11,864 bases of DNA from Chromatiales bacterium (lineage in GTDB: Bacteria > Pseudomonadota > Gammaproteobacteria > Thiohalomonadales > Thiohalomonadaceae), in the NCBI GenBank assembly GCA_029864785.1, contig JAOTST010000011.1, positions 1 through 11,864 on the forward strand, read 5' to 3'. How positions within the stretch are numbered: the first letter of the stretch is position 1; each line of letters opens with the position of its first letter. Positions 1-7,808 of this stretch are shown here, piece by piece. The position numbers and the translations under genes are program-made. The notes beneath the pieces are model-generated. The model had not been told where the DNA came from and did not search any database. It worked only from the letters and a program-made list of their open reading frames with translations.

Positions 1-376
1 GGCGAGGGATGCCGGTGCCAAACAGGTCTACTTTGCATCGGCAGCGCCACCAGTACGTTATCCAAATGTTTACGGCATTGATATGCCGTCCTCTAAGGAG
101 CTGATTGCCCACGGGCGAGATGAAGATGAGATCAACAGTGAAATAGGTTCGGATAAGCTTTTCTTTCAGGATCTGAAAGATTTGATTCAATCTGTCGTGC
201 ATAAAAACGTACCAGATGTGGAACAGTTTGAAGCATCGGTCTTCAATGGTGAGTATGTCACTGGTGATGTGGATGCAGAATATCTGGAGCGGATCGAAGC
301 TTTGCGTAACGATAGCGCCAAGTCGGACAGTGAGCAGCCCAAGAGTGTAATCGATATGCACAACGAAAGCGCGTAG
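1..376 (+). CDS. purF: Amidophosphoribosyltransferase, C-terminal part (5' end outside window)
   Basis: This is the last 124 residues of PurF, read from base 2; the start lies before the window. The enzyme makes 5-phosphoribosylamine from PRPP and glutamine, the first committed step of purine synthesis in the cytoplasm. The visible part begins in the C-terminal end of the phosphoribosyltransferase domain ([19 protein letters not shown]) and continues with the family's C-terminal signatures [11 protein letters not shown] and LRND, ending near a DMHNE motif like that of enterobacterial PurF. The N-terminal glutamine amidotransferase domain and the PRPP loop are not in the window. metZ starts 25 bases downstream on the same strand, an order also known from pseudomonads, so the two may be co-transcribed. 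Confidence 0.95.
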   Translation, partial: ARDAGAKQVYFASAAPPVRYPNVYGIDMPSSKELIAHGRDEDEINSEIGSDKLFFQDLKDLIQSVVHKNVPDVEQFEASVFNGEYVTGDVDAEYLERIEALRNDSAKSDSEQPKSVIDMHNESA

Positions 377-401
377 CAATAGAGTAGTTTTGGAGAGAGA
401 G

Positions 402-1574
402 ATGCACGATTGGTCAGAGTATGAGTTAGAGACAATTGCCGTCAGAGCAGGGCAACATCGCACCAATGAGGGTGAGCAGAGTGAGCCGATATTCCCAACA
501 TCGAGCTTTACCTTTGCCTCGGCGGCTGAGGCTGCGGCACGTTTTTCTGGTGAAGAGCCTGGAAATATCTATTCGCGTTTTACCAATCCAACTGTCAGAA
601 CCTTTGAGGAGCGGCTTGCGGCGCTCGAAGGCGGGGAGCGTTGCGTTGCGACCAGTTCGGGTATGGCTGCCATTTTGGCGACCTGCATGGGGCTGCTTCA
701 AGCAGGTGACCATATGGTCTCTTCACGCTCTATCTTCGGAACGACAACCATCCTATTTAATAATTTTCTGGCAAAATTTGGAGTAGAGACCGACTTTGTC
801 GGGTTGTCAGATTATGCCGCGTGGGAGGCGGCGATTCGCCCAGAGACCAAACTGCTGTTTCTGGAGACCCCTTCCAATCCTGTTACTGAAATGGCGGATA
901 TCAAACGACTGGCAGAGCTTGCGCATAAAAATGGTGCGCTGCTAGTGGTTGATAACTGCTTGAGTACACCCATCTTGCAGAGACCGTTTGATTTTGGTGC
1001 AGACCTGGTTATTCATTCGGCCACTAAATATCTGGATGGACAGGGGCGTGCGATCGGTGGCGCGGTTATCGGTGGTGGTGAGTCGATAGAAGCGGTTTAT
1101 AGTTTTCTGCGTAGTGCGGGTCCGACCATGAGTCCATTCAATGCATGGATCTTCTTAAAAGGTCTAGAGACCTTGAGCCTGAGAATGGATCGCCATTGTG
1201 AAAATGCACTTAAATTGGCCCAGTGGCTTGAGGTTCAGCCCAATGTTGAGCAGGTCTTCTATCCGGGATTAGAGAGTCATCCTCAGCATGAGCTGGCCAA
1301 GCGTCAGCAGAGTGGGTTTGGTGGTTTACTCTCATTTGTGGTGAAGGGGGGCAAAGAGGCCGCATGGCGAGTGATGGATGGTACTCAGTTCGTCTCCATT
1401 ACCGCCAACTTAGGGGATAGCAAGTCGACCATTACCCATCCGGCGACCACGACTCATGGGAGATTGAGTGACGAGCAGAAACTTGAAGCGGGTATTGTTG
1501 ATGGCATGGTGCGCGTTTCGGTTGGCCTCGAGAATATTGACGATATCATCGCCGATCTTAAACGGGGGTTATGA
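402..1574 (+). CDS. metZ: O-succinylhomoserine sulfhydrylase
   Basis: This PLP enzyme of the Cys/Met-metabolism family (390 residues, usual length) joins O-succinylhomoserine and sulfide to give homocysteine, so methionine can be made without cystathionine. The sequence shows the N-terminal SEPIFPTSSF and YSRFTNPT segments, the cofactor aspartate D184 in VVDNC, and the PLP lysine K209 in SATKYLDGQGR. The Q-G-R after the lysine motif and the THPATTTH segment are typical of MetZ rather than cystathionine gamma-synthase or beta-lyase, though this subfamily call rests on motif memory. I chose ATG 402 because a GGAGAGAG ribosome site lies just before it; an in-frame TTG at 390 would put that site inside the gene. 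The gene converges on the SET-domain gene with only four bases between the stops. Confidence 0.93.
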   Translation: MHDWSEYELETIAVRAGQHRTNEGEQSEPIFPTSSFTFASAAEAAARFSGEEPGNIYSRFTNPTVRTFEERLAALEGGERCVATSSGMAAILATCMGLLQAGDHMVSSRSIFGTTTILFNNFLAKFGVETDFVGLSDYAAWEAAIRPETKLLFLETPSNPVTEMADIKRLAELAHKNGALLVVDNCLSTPILQRPFDFGADLVIHSATKYLDGQGRAIGGAVIGGGESIEAVYSFLRSAGPTMSPFNAWIFLKGLETLSLRMDRHCENALKLAQWLEVQPNVEQVFYPGLESHPQHELAKRQQSGFGGLLSFVVKGGKEAAWRVMDGTQFVSITANLGDSKSTITHPATTTHGRLSDEQKLEAGIVDGMVRVSVGLENIDDIIADLKRGL

Positions 1575-1578
1575 CCGT

Positions 1579-1911
1579 TTAATCAAGCCCTGACTCATCG
1601 CCATAGTCGATAAAGATCTCTTCACCTTTAAGAATTTTTCGAGTGGCATAGAGCTTCAAACCTTCAAATTCGGAGCAGGGTGATTTATGGTGGTTGATAT
1701 AGCGTAATAAGTTTTTACCGTTACAGCCGATCCACTCGCCATTGTCATCTTCTACCCAGAGGACATGCATGCCATTTCGCTTGGCCATGGGGCCATGATA
1801 TGAGCCCATGTATTCGCCCTTCTTGATCTCTTTTTTAGCAAATAGTCCCATGCCATGAATCGTTGACTCTTTTGTCTTAAATAGTTTACTTAGAGATATG
1901 TCGTCGTTCAT
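1579..1911 (-). CDS. Small stand-alone SET-domain protein (putative protein-lysine methyltransferase)
   Basis: This 110-residue protein is almost nothing but a SET domain. Visible motifs in order are HGMGLFA (residues 19-25, the SAM-contacting GxG strand), RYINHH (70-75, the NHS-like motif with N73 and H74), and EIFIDYG (98-104) with the catalytic-type tyrosine Y103. SET proteins transfer methyl groups from SAM to lysine side chains. Small bacterial members exist, but their targets are mostly unknown, so no substrate is assigned. The usual post-SET cysteine cluster is absent. I start at ATG 1911 rather than the adjoining in-frame TTG at 1914; GGAAA lies a few bases upstream on this strand. 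The gene diverges from the DUF455 gene and shares a 67-base upstream region with it. Confidence 0.8.
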   Translation of the reverse strand: MNDDISLSKLFKTKESTIHGMGLFAKKEIKKGEYMGSYHGPMAKRNGMHVLWVEDDNGEWIGCNGKNLLRYINHHKSPCSEFEGLKLYATRKILKGEEIFIDYGDESGLD

Positions 1912-1937
1912 CAATATTTCCGTTCTTATTCTTGGAT

Positions 1938-1956
1938 ACGTTGAATATTCTAACGT
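1938..1956. promoter_or_regulatory. Inverted repeat between divergent SET and DUF455 genes (candidate operator)
   Basis: The arms ACGTT and AACGT flank GAATATTCT, which itself contains the 8-base palindrome GAATATTC. On the minus strand the repeat covers a TAGAAT hexamer (plus bases 1947-1952), a 5/6 match to a sigma-70 -10 box. Such a box would start the SET mRNA about 30 bases before its ATG. Position and symmetry suggest a protein-binding site, but no known regulator's consensus is recognised and AT-rich DNA gives such repeats by chance. Confidence 0.3.
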
Positions 1957-1978
1957 TAAAGGCTGTTAAAATAAAAAT

Positions 1979-2773
1979 ATGAATCTATTTCAGAAAATTG
2001 ATGAAGTACTGAATACCAAAGATCCGCAACAAAAAGTCACGTTAACCTACCAGCTATTTTTTGATTGGTGCGATGGTAGATTGAAAATTGAGCACGATCA
2101 TCCTGTTAAATCGTTTGCTGAAGCGGGTCGACCCAATAGACCAGAGCTGGTTTCACCCAAAGATCTGTTAAGACGTAAGGTGTCTACAGAAGAGGGGCGG
2201 GCGATCCTGATTCATGCGTTGACGCATATTGAGTTTAATGCCATTAATCTGGCGCTTGATGCCGCCTACCGTTTCCGGCATCTTCCTGATGCATTTTATG
2301 GTGACTGGATTACGATTGCCAAGGAGGAGGCGTATCACTTCTCTCTATTGCATGCTCATCTACAGCAGTATGGACACAATTATGGTGACTTTCCTGCACA
2401 CAATGGGCTTTGGGACATGGCACGAAAGACGGCCGATGATGTGATGATTCGTATGGCGTTGGTTCCGCGCTCTCTAGAGGCGAGAGGTCTGGATGTTACA
2501 CCGGGTATTCAAAAGAAACTTTCTGAAAACGGAGACCCTAATGCCGCAACACTACTCGATGTCATCTTTCGTGATGAAGTGGGGCACGTTGCAGTCGGTA
2601 ATCACTGGTTTAAAACGATCTGTGAACAGAGAGGACTTAATGCTGAGCAAACCTATATAGAACTTTTAGAGCAGCATAGAGAGGCGCAACCGCGTCCACC
2701 TTTTCACAATGAAGCACGGATCGCAGCAGGATTTAGTGAATCGGAGCTTAAGTATCTGGAAACGGCATTTTAG
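1979..2773 (+). CDS. DUF455 family ferritin-like protein
   Basis: The 264-residue product matches the DUF455 family, predicted all-helical proteins of the ferritin-like superfamily. Candidate di-metal ligands sit at the expected spacing: E85 in HIEFNAI, E117 and H120 in EEAYH (ExxH), E167 in LEARGLD, and E200 and H203 in DEVGHVAVG (second ExxH). This points to a carboxylate-bridged di-iron or di-manganese centre and perhaps an oxidase or hydroxylase role. The family has no settled reaction that I know of. No signal peptide is visible, so it is probably cytoplasmic. The start fits the family's N-terminus, but no Shine-Dalgarno sequence lies within 12 bases upstream; the leader is an A/T run. 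The gene for an exported protein follows after three bases, so the two are probably translated together. Confidence 0.85.
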   Translation: MNLFQKIDEVLNTKDPQQKVTLTYQLFFDWCDGRLKIEHDHPVKSFAEAGRPNRPELVSPKDLLRRKVSTEEGRAILIHALTHIEFNAINLALDAAYRFRHLPDAFYGDWITIAKEEAYHFSLLHAHLQQYGHNYGDFPAHNGLWDMARKTADDVMIRMALVPRSLEARGLDVTPGIQKKLSENGDPNAATLLDVIFRDEVGHVAVGNHWFKTICEQRGLNAEQTYIELLEQHREAQPRPPFHNEARIAAGFSESELKYLETAF

Positions 2774-2776
2774 AAG

Positions 2777-3484
2777 ATGAAGTGGGTAGCGAAATTATTT
2801 TGTCTGTTTCCCATGCTTGTCCTGTTGGTTATATCGTCGGCAGAGGCAGAGGATATGCTCATGGCGACAGTTATCAAGTACCAGATGATTGAGCCCAATA
2901 TGGCACCTTATCTTTCAAGAATGGTGGTTACCCAGAGACAGGTTCGCATGGATGATGGTGTCGATAAGGGTGACTACCTGATCTTCTCGCGTGAGAGCGG
3001 TATTATTGAGAGTGTGAATCACGATGAGCGCTCGATTCTAGTGATACATCCCAAACAGGTTTCTATTAAGGTCCCATTTCTACTAAAGCAGAAGAGTGAA
3101 CAAATTTTATTAAGTGATGCACCTGAAATTGCGGGAGTTGCACCGCAACAGCATCAGCTGCTGGTTAATGGAGAGCTCTGTCAAAGTGTTGTTAGCGTCG
3201 ATGGGCTACTAACTGATCTGGTAGAGGCGTGGCGTCAATTTCGTCATGTATTGGCGGGGGAGCATGCGGCAACACTTCCTTATGTTCCTGCTGATCAGCA
3301 GTTGGGGTGTGACCTTGCACTCAATACATTTAGACCTGCATGGTTTCTAGATTTCGGACTACCCGTTCAGAGTTTGGAAGTTGGTGGTAAAGGATTCCTT
3401 CTTGTCGATTACTCACTTGAAAAGGCGATTGCCCCAACACTATTCACTCTTCCCGATGGATATCACCGTTACTCTGCGGAGTAA
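2777..3484 (+). CDS. Exported protein of unknown function
   Basis: I do not recognise this 235-residue protein with certainty. It begins with a clear signal peptide: K2 and K6, a hydrophobic run from about residue 7 to 20, and a likely cleavage after AEA at residue 24, with no lipobox cysteine at the site. The mature part looks beta-rich, with a segment reading RESGIIESVNHDERSILVI and an ending LPDGYHRYSAE. That is reminiscent of periplasmic LolA-like or DUF4412-type proteins, but this is an impression only. Two cysteines, C135 and C178, could form a disulfide in the periplasm. The start is three bases after the DUF455 stop with no strong ribosome site of its own, so translational coupling is likely. 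It converges on lpxH with three bases between the stops. Confidence 0.7.
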   Translation: MKWVAKLFCLFPMLVLLVISSAEAEDMLMATVIKYQMIEPNMAPYLSRMVVTQRQVRMDDGVDKGDYLIFSRESGIIESVNHDERSILVIHPKQVSIKVPFLLKQKSEQILLSDAPEIAGVAPQQHQLLVNGELCQSVVSVDGLLTDLVEAWRQFRHVLAGEHAATLPYVPADQQLGCDLALNTFRPAWFLDFGLPVQSLEVGGKGFLLVDYSLEKAIAPTLFTLPDGYHRYSAE

Positions 3485-3487
3485 TCT

Positions 3488-4213
3488 TTACTCAATCGTT
3501 TCAAATCGAAGTTTATCGTCGTCGGCAATGAGTATCTGCCCGTGACCATTACTCCACTCGTCAAGCACATAACGTGTTGCACGGAGGCCTGCTGTGAGTG
3601 TGTGGTCATGAATTGCCGTTCTGTGGGTATGCCCATGAATCAATATGGTTGCCTGAAAACGATCCAGATAGTGAACAATTTCCTGTTCATTGGTATCGGT
3701 AATTTCACAGTCTTTCTCTCGAGTTGCAGTCTTGCTCTGTTGACGTAGATCTAAAGCGAGCTCTCTTCTCTTTTGAAGAGGTTGGTTGAGAAATGATTGA
3801 CGCCACTCTGTGGAGCGCAGTTTTTTGCGCATCTGTTGATAGTCGTGATCGTCAGTACAGAGCAGATCACCATGCATCAGCAGTGTAGTTTCTGTAGCTA
3901 GCTTAATGACCAGTGGTTCATCGACCATTTTGCAGCCGCTCAATAGTGCAAACTGGTCACCCAACAGAAAGTCACGGTTACCGTGAATGATCTCTATAGG
4001 GAGTGTGTTTGATGCCTTTTTTAGGGCACTCATCATAGGCTGATAAGCGGTATGGATTATGTCGTCACCAAGCCATACCTCAAAGAGATCGCCCAGGATG
4101 TAGAGTTTGTTAAGTCGGTGTGTGTATTTCTCAAGGAAACGGAGGAACAGCGCCATACGTTCGGGCTGTTCCTCCGAGAGATGGAGGTCGGCAATAAAAC
4201 CGATTGTAGACAA
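3488..4213 (-). CDS. lpxH: UDP-2,3-diacylglucosamine diphosphatase (lipid A synthesis)
   Basis: LpxH cleaves UDP-2,3-diacylglucosamine to lipid X and UMP at the cytoplasmic face of the inner membrane, the fourth step of lipid A synthesis. The 241 residues match the usual length. All calcineurin-like metallophosphatase motifs are present: D9 and H11 in ADLHL, D42 in GDLFEVW, N79 in HGNRD, H114 in LMHGD, and H193, H195 and H197 in HGHTH. H114, H195 and H197 have the same numbering as in the E. coli enzyme. That agreement supports the unusual TTG start at 4213; no in-frame ATG lies before the first motif. GAAGAG, inside the end of ppiB, is the likely ribosome site. Only five bases separate it from ppiB, so it is the last gene of a cyclophilin-lpxH operon. 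Confidence 0.96.
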   Translation of the reverse strand: MSTIGFIADLHLSEEQPERMALFLRFLEKYTHRLNKLYILGDLFEVWLGDDIIHTAYQPMMSALKKASNTLPIEIIHGNRDFLLGDQFALLSGCKMVDEPLVIKLATETTLLMHGDLLCTDDHDYQQMRKKLRSTEWRQSFLNQPLQKRRELALDLRQQSKTATREKDCEITDTNEQEIVHYLDRFQATILIHGHTHRTAIHDHTLTAGLRATRYVLDEWSNGHGQILIADDDKLRFETIE

Positions 4214-4218
4214 AGAGC

Positions 4219-4722
4219 TTACTCTTCGTTTTCTACGATTTCAGCAGACTCAATAATGACGTCGTTTACAGGGACATCCTGGTGATAACCATTGTTGCCG
4301 GTCGCTACATCTTTAATTTTTTCGACAACATCCATTCCGTCAACGACCTTACCAAATACGCAGTAACCCCAACCATCGGGTGTCTTGGCGCTGTGGTTGA
4401 GGAAGCCATTATCATTTACATTGATAAAAAATTGCGATGATGCCGAGTGTGGCTCATTGGTGCGAGCCATTGCGATGGTTCCAAGCTCATTTTTTAGTCC
4501 ATTATCGGCTTCGTTTTCAATCTGTTCATTGGTCGTCTTCTCAGCCATTCCTGGTTCCATGCCACCGCCTTGAATCATGAAACCGTTAATGACACGATGA
4601 AAAATAGTGCCATTGTAGTGACCCGCTTTTACGTAGTTTTCAAAGTTCTCTACGGTCTTGGGAGCCTTGGCGGCATTGAGTTCCAGAGTGATGGTGCCGA
4701 AATTGGTGGTAAGTTTAATCAT
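4219..4722 (-). CDS. ppiB: Cytoplasmic peptidyl-prolyl cis-trans isomerase (cyclophilin B type)
   Basis: This cyclophilin of 167 residues has no signal peptide and is therefore the cytosolic PpiB type, which speeds proline isomerisation during protein folding. The active site is intact: R43 in [13 protein letters not shown], the acidic NEADNGL segment, and QFFIN at 97-101. It has the bacterial F residues where eukaryotic cyclophilins carry a cyclosporin-binding tryptophan, so weak cyclosporin binding is expected from family knowledge. The ATG lies inside the end of the upstream secreted cyclophilin gene, overlapping it by eight bases, with AGGAG nine bases before the start. lpxH follows closely. 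The cysS/ppiB/lpxH neighbourhood is also found in E. coli. Confidence 0.95.
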   Translation of the reverse strand: MIKLTTNFGTITLELNAAKAPKTVENFENYVKAGHYNGTIFHRVINGFMIQGGGMEPGMAEKTTNEQIENEADNGLKNELGTIAMARTNEPHSASSQFFINVNDNGFLNHSAKTPDGWGYCVFGKVVDGMDVVEKIKDVATGNNGYHQDVPVNDVIIESAEIVENEE

Positions 4723-5332
4723 TGGATTTTTCTCCTGATTCTATGGCGGTAATAATCGTAGCTTTTTGAATAATAATTTGTGTTTTTGGGACATCTCTGC
4801 CGAAAGGACCTTCGGCTCCCGTTGAGGTGCTTTTAATCTTGGCAATAACATCCATTCCTTTGAGAACACGACCAAAGACGGCGTAGCCCCAAGCACGAGG
4901 AGTCTTTTCTCGAAAATCGAGAAAGCTATTATTTTTTACGTTAATAAAAAACTGGGCTGTGGCGGAGTGGGGATCGCTGGTACGTGCCATTGCAACCGTT
5001 CCTATAGTGTTACGTAGTCCATTGTCAGCCTCATTCATAATGGGGGCGTAGGCGCGTTTTTTCTCATAATTGGTGGTATAGCCGCCTCCCTGAATCATGA
5101 AGTCATTGATCACTCGGTGGAAAATAGTGTTGTTGTAAAAGCCATCTTCAACATAATTGAGAAAATTGGCGACCGATTTTGGCGCTTTCTCTGGATAGAG
5201 TAGCAGGGTGATATCACCGGCACTGGTCTGGAGTAAAACTTTGGGCACACTGTTGGCACTGCTCTCGGCAGCAACAGTCTGGAATGAAATGAGCAACAGG
5301 GTGGTCGCGATCAGGGATCTAAGAATTGGCAT
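4715..5332 (-). CDS. ppiA: Periplasmic peptidyl-prolyl cis-trans isomerase (cyclophilin A type)
   Basis: This second cyclophilin has 205 residues. The first 22 form a signal peptide: R5, a hydrophobic core, then TVAA before E23. It should act in the periplasm on exported proteins. The catalytic arginine R73 in [13 protein letters not shown] and the QFFIN motif at 127-131 are intact. It closely resembles the ppiB product encoded next to it over the whole core, so the pair looks like an old tandem duplication in which one copy gained or lost an export signal. AGAAAGAG lies before the ATG. It is the first gene of the ppiA-ppiB-lpxH operon and diverges from cysS across 168 bases. The symbol ppiA is by analogy with the E. 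coli periplasmic enzyme; orthology is not proven. Confidence 0.92.
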   Translation of the reverse strand: MPILRSLIATTLLLISFQTVAAESSANSVPKVLLQTSAGDITLLLYPEKAPKSVANFLNYVEDGFYNNTIFHRVINDFMIQGGGYTTNYEKKRAYAPIMNEADNGLRNTIGTVAMARTSDPHSATAQFFINVKNNSFLDFREKTPRAWGYAVFGRVLKGMDVIAKIKSTSTGAEGPFGRDVPKTQIIIQKATIITAIESGEKSND

Positions 5333-5443
5333 ATCTCTTTCTCAAACAAAATAGAGGGTGAATGATAATGATTCTGGTGCGCCGGGGAAAGGGCAAGTGG
5401 AGGGAAATGCGGGAAATATCTAAAAGATGGGAGAACAGACCTC

Positions 5444-5472
5444 TTGGTCGGTGTAGAATAACGGGCTAATTT
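5444..5472 (+). promoter_or_regulatory. Possible sigma-70 promoter for cysS
   Basis: TTGGTC at 5444-5449 is followed after 17 bases by TAATTT at 5467-5472, leaving a leader of about 20 bases before cysS. The match is modest. A competing -10 is TAGAAT at 5454-5459 (5/6 match), but it has no good -35 at the right distance. One of the two probably drives cysS. Confidence 0.25.
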
Positions 5473-5500
5473 TTACTCTACTGATATAAGTCTGGAATAG

Positions 5501-6901
5501 ATGATGAGTTTTAACCACCAACTGGTTCTCCATAATAACCTGAGTAATCAAAAAGAGCGCTTTGAGCCGATCGATGCTCAGCGGGTTCGTCTCTATGTCT
5601 GTGGTATGACGGTGTATGACTACTGTCATATCGGCCATGCACGAGTGTTGATTGTTTTTGATGTTATCTACCGTTACCTCTGCCAGATCTACGGTAGGAA
5701 GCATGTTCATTATGTGCGTAATGTTACCGATATTGATGACAAGATCATCGCCCGTGCCAATGAAAATGGTGAGCCGTTTGAGGCGTTGACCAATCGCTAT
5801 ATCGATCTGATGCATGAGGATAGTGAAGCACTGGGCGTCATTCCTCCTGATGAGGAGCCTCGGGCGACCATGCATATGGCGCAGATCATCACCATGATTG
5901 AACAGCTTGTAGAGAAGGGCTTTGCCTACGCGGCAGAGAATGGTGATGTCTACTATGCGGTAGAGAAATTTGATAATTATGGTCAACTCTCCGGTAAGGA
6001 TCTTGCCGATCTTCAGGCCGGTGAGCGTGTCGCTGTTGATGAGTCGAAGCAGAATCCATTTGATTTTGTGTTGTGGAAGGCGGCTAAACCCGATGAACCG
6101 AGTTGGGATTCACCCTGGGGCAAGGGACGACCCGGTTGGCATATTGAGTGTTCGGCCATGTCGACTCACTGCATGGGGGATCACTTCGATATTCATGGTG
6201 GTGGACTCGATCTACAGTTTCCTCACCACGAAAATGAGATCGCCCAGTCGGAGGCGGCCACTGGTTGTAAATTTGTAAACTACTGGATCCACAACGGATT
6301 TGTCCGAATCGATGATGAGAAGATGTCTAAATCACTGGGCAACTTCTTTACTATTCGTGAAGTGCAGGAGAAGTATGATCCTGAGGTGATTCGTTACTTC
6401 ATTCTCACCAGTCACTATCGTAGTCCGCTCAACTACTCGGATACCCATCTAGATAATGCCAAAGCGGCACTGACGACGCTCTATACTGCCCTGAATGGTG
6501 TAGAGTGCGCTGCTATTAAGCTATCTTCAGAGGAGCCTCGTGTAGAGCGCTTCTTTAAGGTGATGGACGATGACTTCAATACTGCCGAGGGGCTGGCTGT
6601 TCTGTTTGATGTGGCTCATGAGATCAATCGTCTACGCGATAGCGATCCAAAAGGCGCATCACAAGCTGCGGGGCTGTTGGTGAGTCTGGGTGAATTACTG
6701 GGGCTGCTTCAGGGTGATCCATTAAGATTTTTACAGGGTGAACAGGGTGGTAGCGAAGAGATCGAGGCGATGATCGCTGCGCGTAATCAGGCTCGTGTAG
6801 ATAAAAACTGGGCTGAATCTGATCGGCTGAGAGATGAATTCCAGGCGATGGGAATTGTTCTTGAGGATGGACCTGATGGGACGACTTGGCGTAAGGCTTA
6901 A
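5501..6901 (+). CDS. cysS: Cysteinyl-tRNA synthetase
   Basis: CysRS charges tRNA-Cys with cysteine using ATP; it is essential for translation. The 466 residues are close to the E. coli length. Class I signatures are intact: HIGH at 43-46 and KMSKS at 274-278. The zinc site is visible as C34 in VCGMTVYD, the cysteine in GWHIECSAM, and the histidine and glutamate in [13 protein letters not shown]; this zinc selects cysteine over serine. The C-terminal helical and anticodon-binding part ends with the typical segment [19 protein letters not shown]. Two ATG codons stand in tandem at 5501 and 5504; GGAATAG before them fits the second one slightly better, a two-way choice that changes one residue. 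It diverges from the ppiA-ppiB-lpxH operon and converges on cheR with 12 bases between. Confidence 0.98.
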   Translation: MMSFNHQLVLHNNLSNQKERFEPIDAQRVRLYVCGMTVYDYCHIGHARVLIVFDVIYRYLCQIYGRKHVHYVRNVTDIDDKIIARANENGEPFEALTNRYIDLMHEDSEALGVIPPDEEPRATMHMAQIITMIEQLVEKGFAYAAENGDVYYAVEKFDNYGQLSGKDLADLQAGERVAVDESKQNPFDFVLWKAAKPDEPSWDSPWGKGRPGWHIECSAMSTHCMGDHFDIHGGGLDLQFPHHENEIAQSEAATGCKFVNYWIHNGFVRIDDEKMSKSLGNFFTIREVQEKYDPEVIRYFILTSHYRSPLNYSDTHLDNAKAALTTLYTALNGVECAAIKLSSEEPRVERFFKVMDDDFNTAEGLAVLFDVAHEINRLRDSDPKGASQAAGLLVSLGELLGLLQGDPLRFLQGEQGGSEEIEAMIAARNQARVDKNWAESDRLRDEFQAMGIVLEDGPDGTTWRKA

Positions 6902-6913
6902 GACCTAAAATCG

Positions 6914-7780
6914 CTATCGATTGAAAATAGAACCCGCTGAAGCAAACTCATCTTTTACGCGGTAGACCACACCTTGAGGTGTTCGTACCATCTCAAAGGC
7001 ATCGGTATAGGAGGTAGGTGACTCTGAACCACCTAAAAAAAGATAGCCTCCCTTATTCATGGTTTTGGCAATGCGATTAAGGATATCTTTTTTCAACTCT
7101 GTTGAGAAATAGATGAGAACATTACGGCAAAAGACCATGTCGAACTGTCCTAGGCCTGCATAGTTGTTGGCTAGATTGAGATCCCTGAAAGTAATGCCTT
7201 TTTTTATTTCGGGGCGTATCTCCCACTGTTCGCCTTTAGGGGTAAAAAAGCGTTTTTTACGCTCTTCCGATATGCCACGAATCAGGGCCAGCTTGTCATA
7301 AACACCTGCTTTGGCTTCAGCGAGAATAGAGCTGGATATATCGGTACCAATAATCTGAATATTTGTGGGAAGTGATCCTGCATTTGATGCGAGGTACTCC
7401 TGTATCGTCATGCTGATCGAATAGGCCTCTTGACCGGATGAGCTGGCAGCAGACCATATTTTGAGTTGTGATGGACGCTTTTGTGAGAGCTCGGGGAAAA
7501 TTGTCTTTTTAAGCATCTCAAAAGGGTAGCCATCTCTAAACCAGAGCGTCTCATTGGTGGTCATCGCGTTGATCACAATCTCTCGTAGTTTACTGTTACG
7601 TGGTGACTGGATCTCGGTCAATAGGTCACGAAAACTCGCCACATTAAACTCGCGCATCACCTTGCCTAACCGGCTAGTGACCAGATAGTGCTTGTTTTCT
7701 CCCAAGACGATTCCGCTCGCCTTTTCGAGAAATTGGCGAAAAGCTTCGTACTCCTGGCTAGATAATTTGTGGTTTGTCAC
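6914..7780 (-). CDS. cheR: Chemoreceptor glutamate methyltransferase CheR
   Basis: CheR uses SAM to methylate glutamates on methyl-accepting chemotaxis proteins, setting receptor gain for adaptation. The 288 residues show the N-terminal helical domain (about 5-75), the NAMTTNETLWFR segment (71-82), the SAM-binding loop SAASSSGQEAYS (110-121), GTDIS, and FDMVFCRNVLIYF. In the SAM loop an alanine replaces the proline usual after GQE/GEE, a mild deviation. No C-terminal NWETF-type pentapeptide or TPR domain is present. The start is GTG at 7780; no in-frame ATG lies between the cheV stop and this codon, and no clear ribosome site is seen, so translation may depend on cheV, which ends 28 bases upstream. 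The cheV-cheR pair matches the arrangement known in pseudomonads. Confidence 0.95.
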   Translation of the reverse strand: MTNHKLSSQEYEAFRQFLEKASGIVLGENKHYLVTSRLGKVMREFNVASFRDLLTEIQSPRNSKLREIVINAMTTNETLWFRDGYPFEMLKKTIFPELSQKRPSQLKIWSAASSSGQEAYSISMTIQEYLASNAGSLPTNIQIIGTDISSSILAEAKAGVYDKLALIRGISEERKKRFFTPKGEQWEIRPEIKKGITFRDLNLANNYAGLGQFDMVFCRNVLIYFSTELKKDILNRIAKTMNKGGYLFLGGSESPTSYTDAFEMVRTPQGVVYRVKDEFASAGSIFNR

Positions 7781-7808
7781 GGTCTTGGATTTAGATAGGA
7801 TAAATGGC

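Noticed and set aside
436..786. 116-residue open frame on the plus strand inside metZ
   Set aside because: It is in another frame of a clear metZ gene, with arginine- and leucine-rich low-information sequence and no recognisable motif.
5420..5986. 188-residue open frame on the minus strand opposite the start of cysS
   Set aside because: It lies antisense to a certain cysS gene with HIGH and zinc motifs and has no domain features; it is a shadow of the coding strand's codon pattern.
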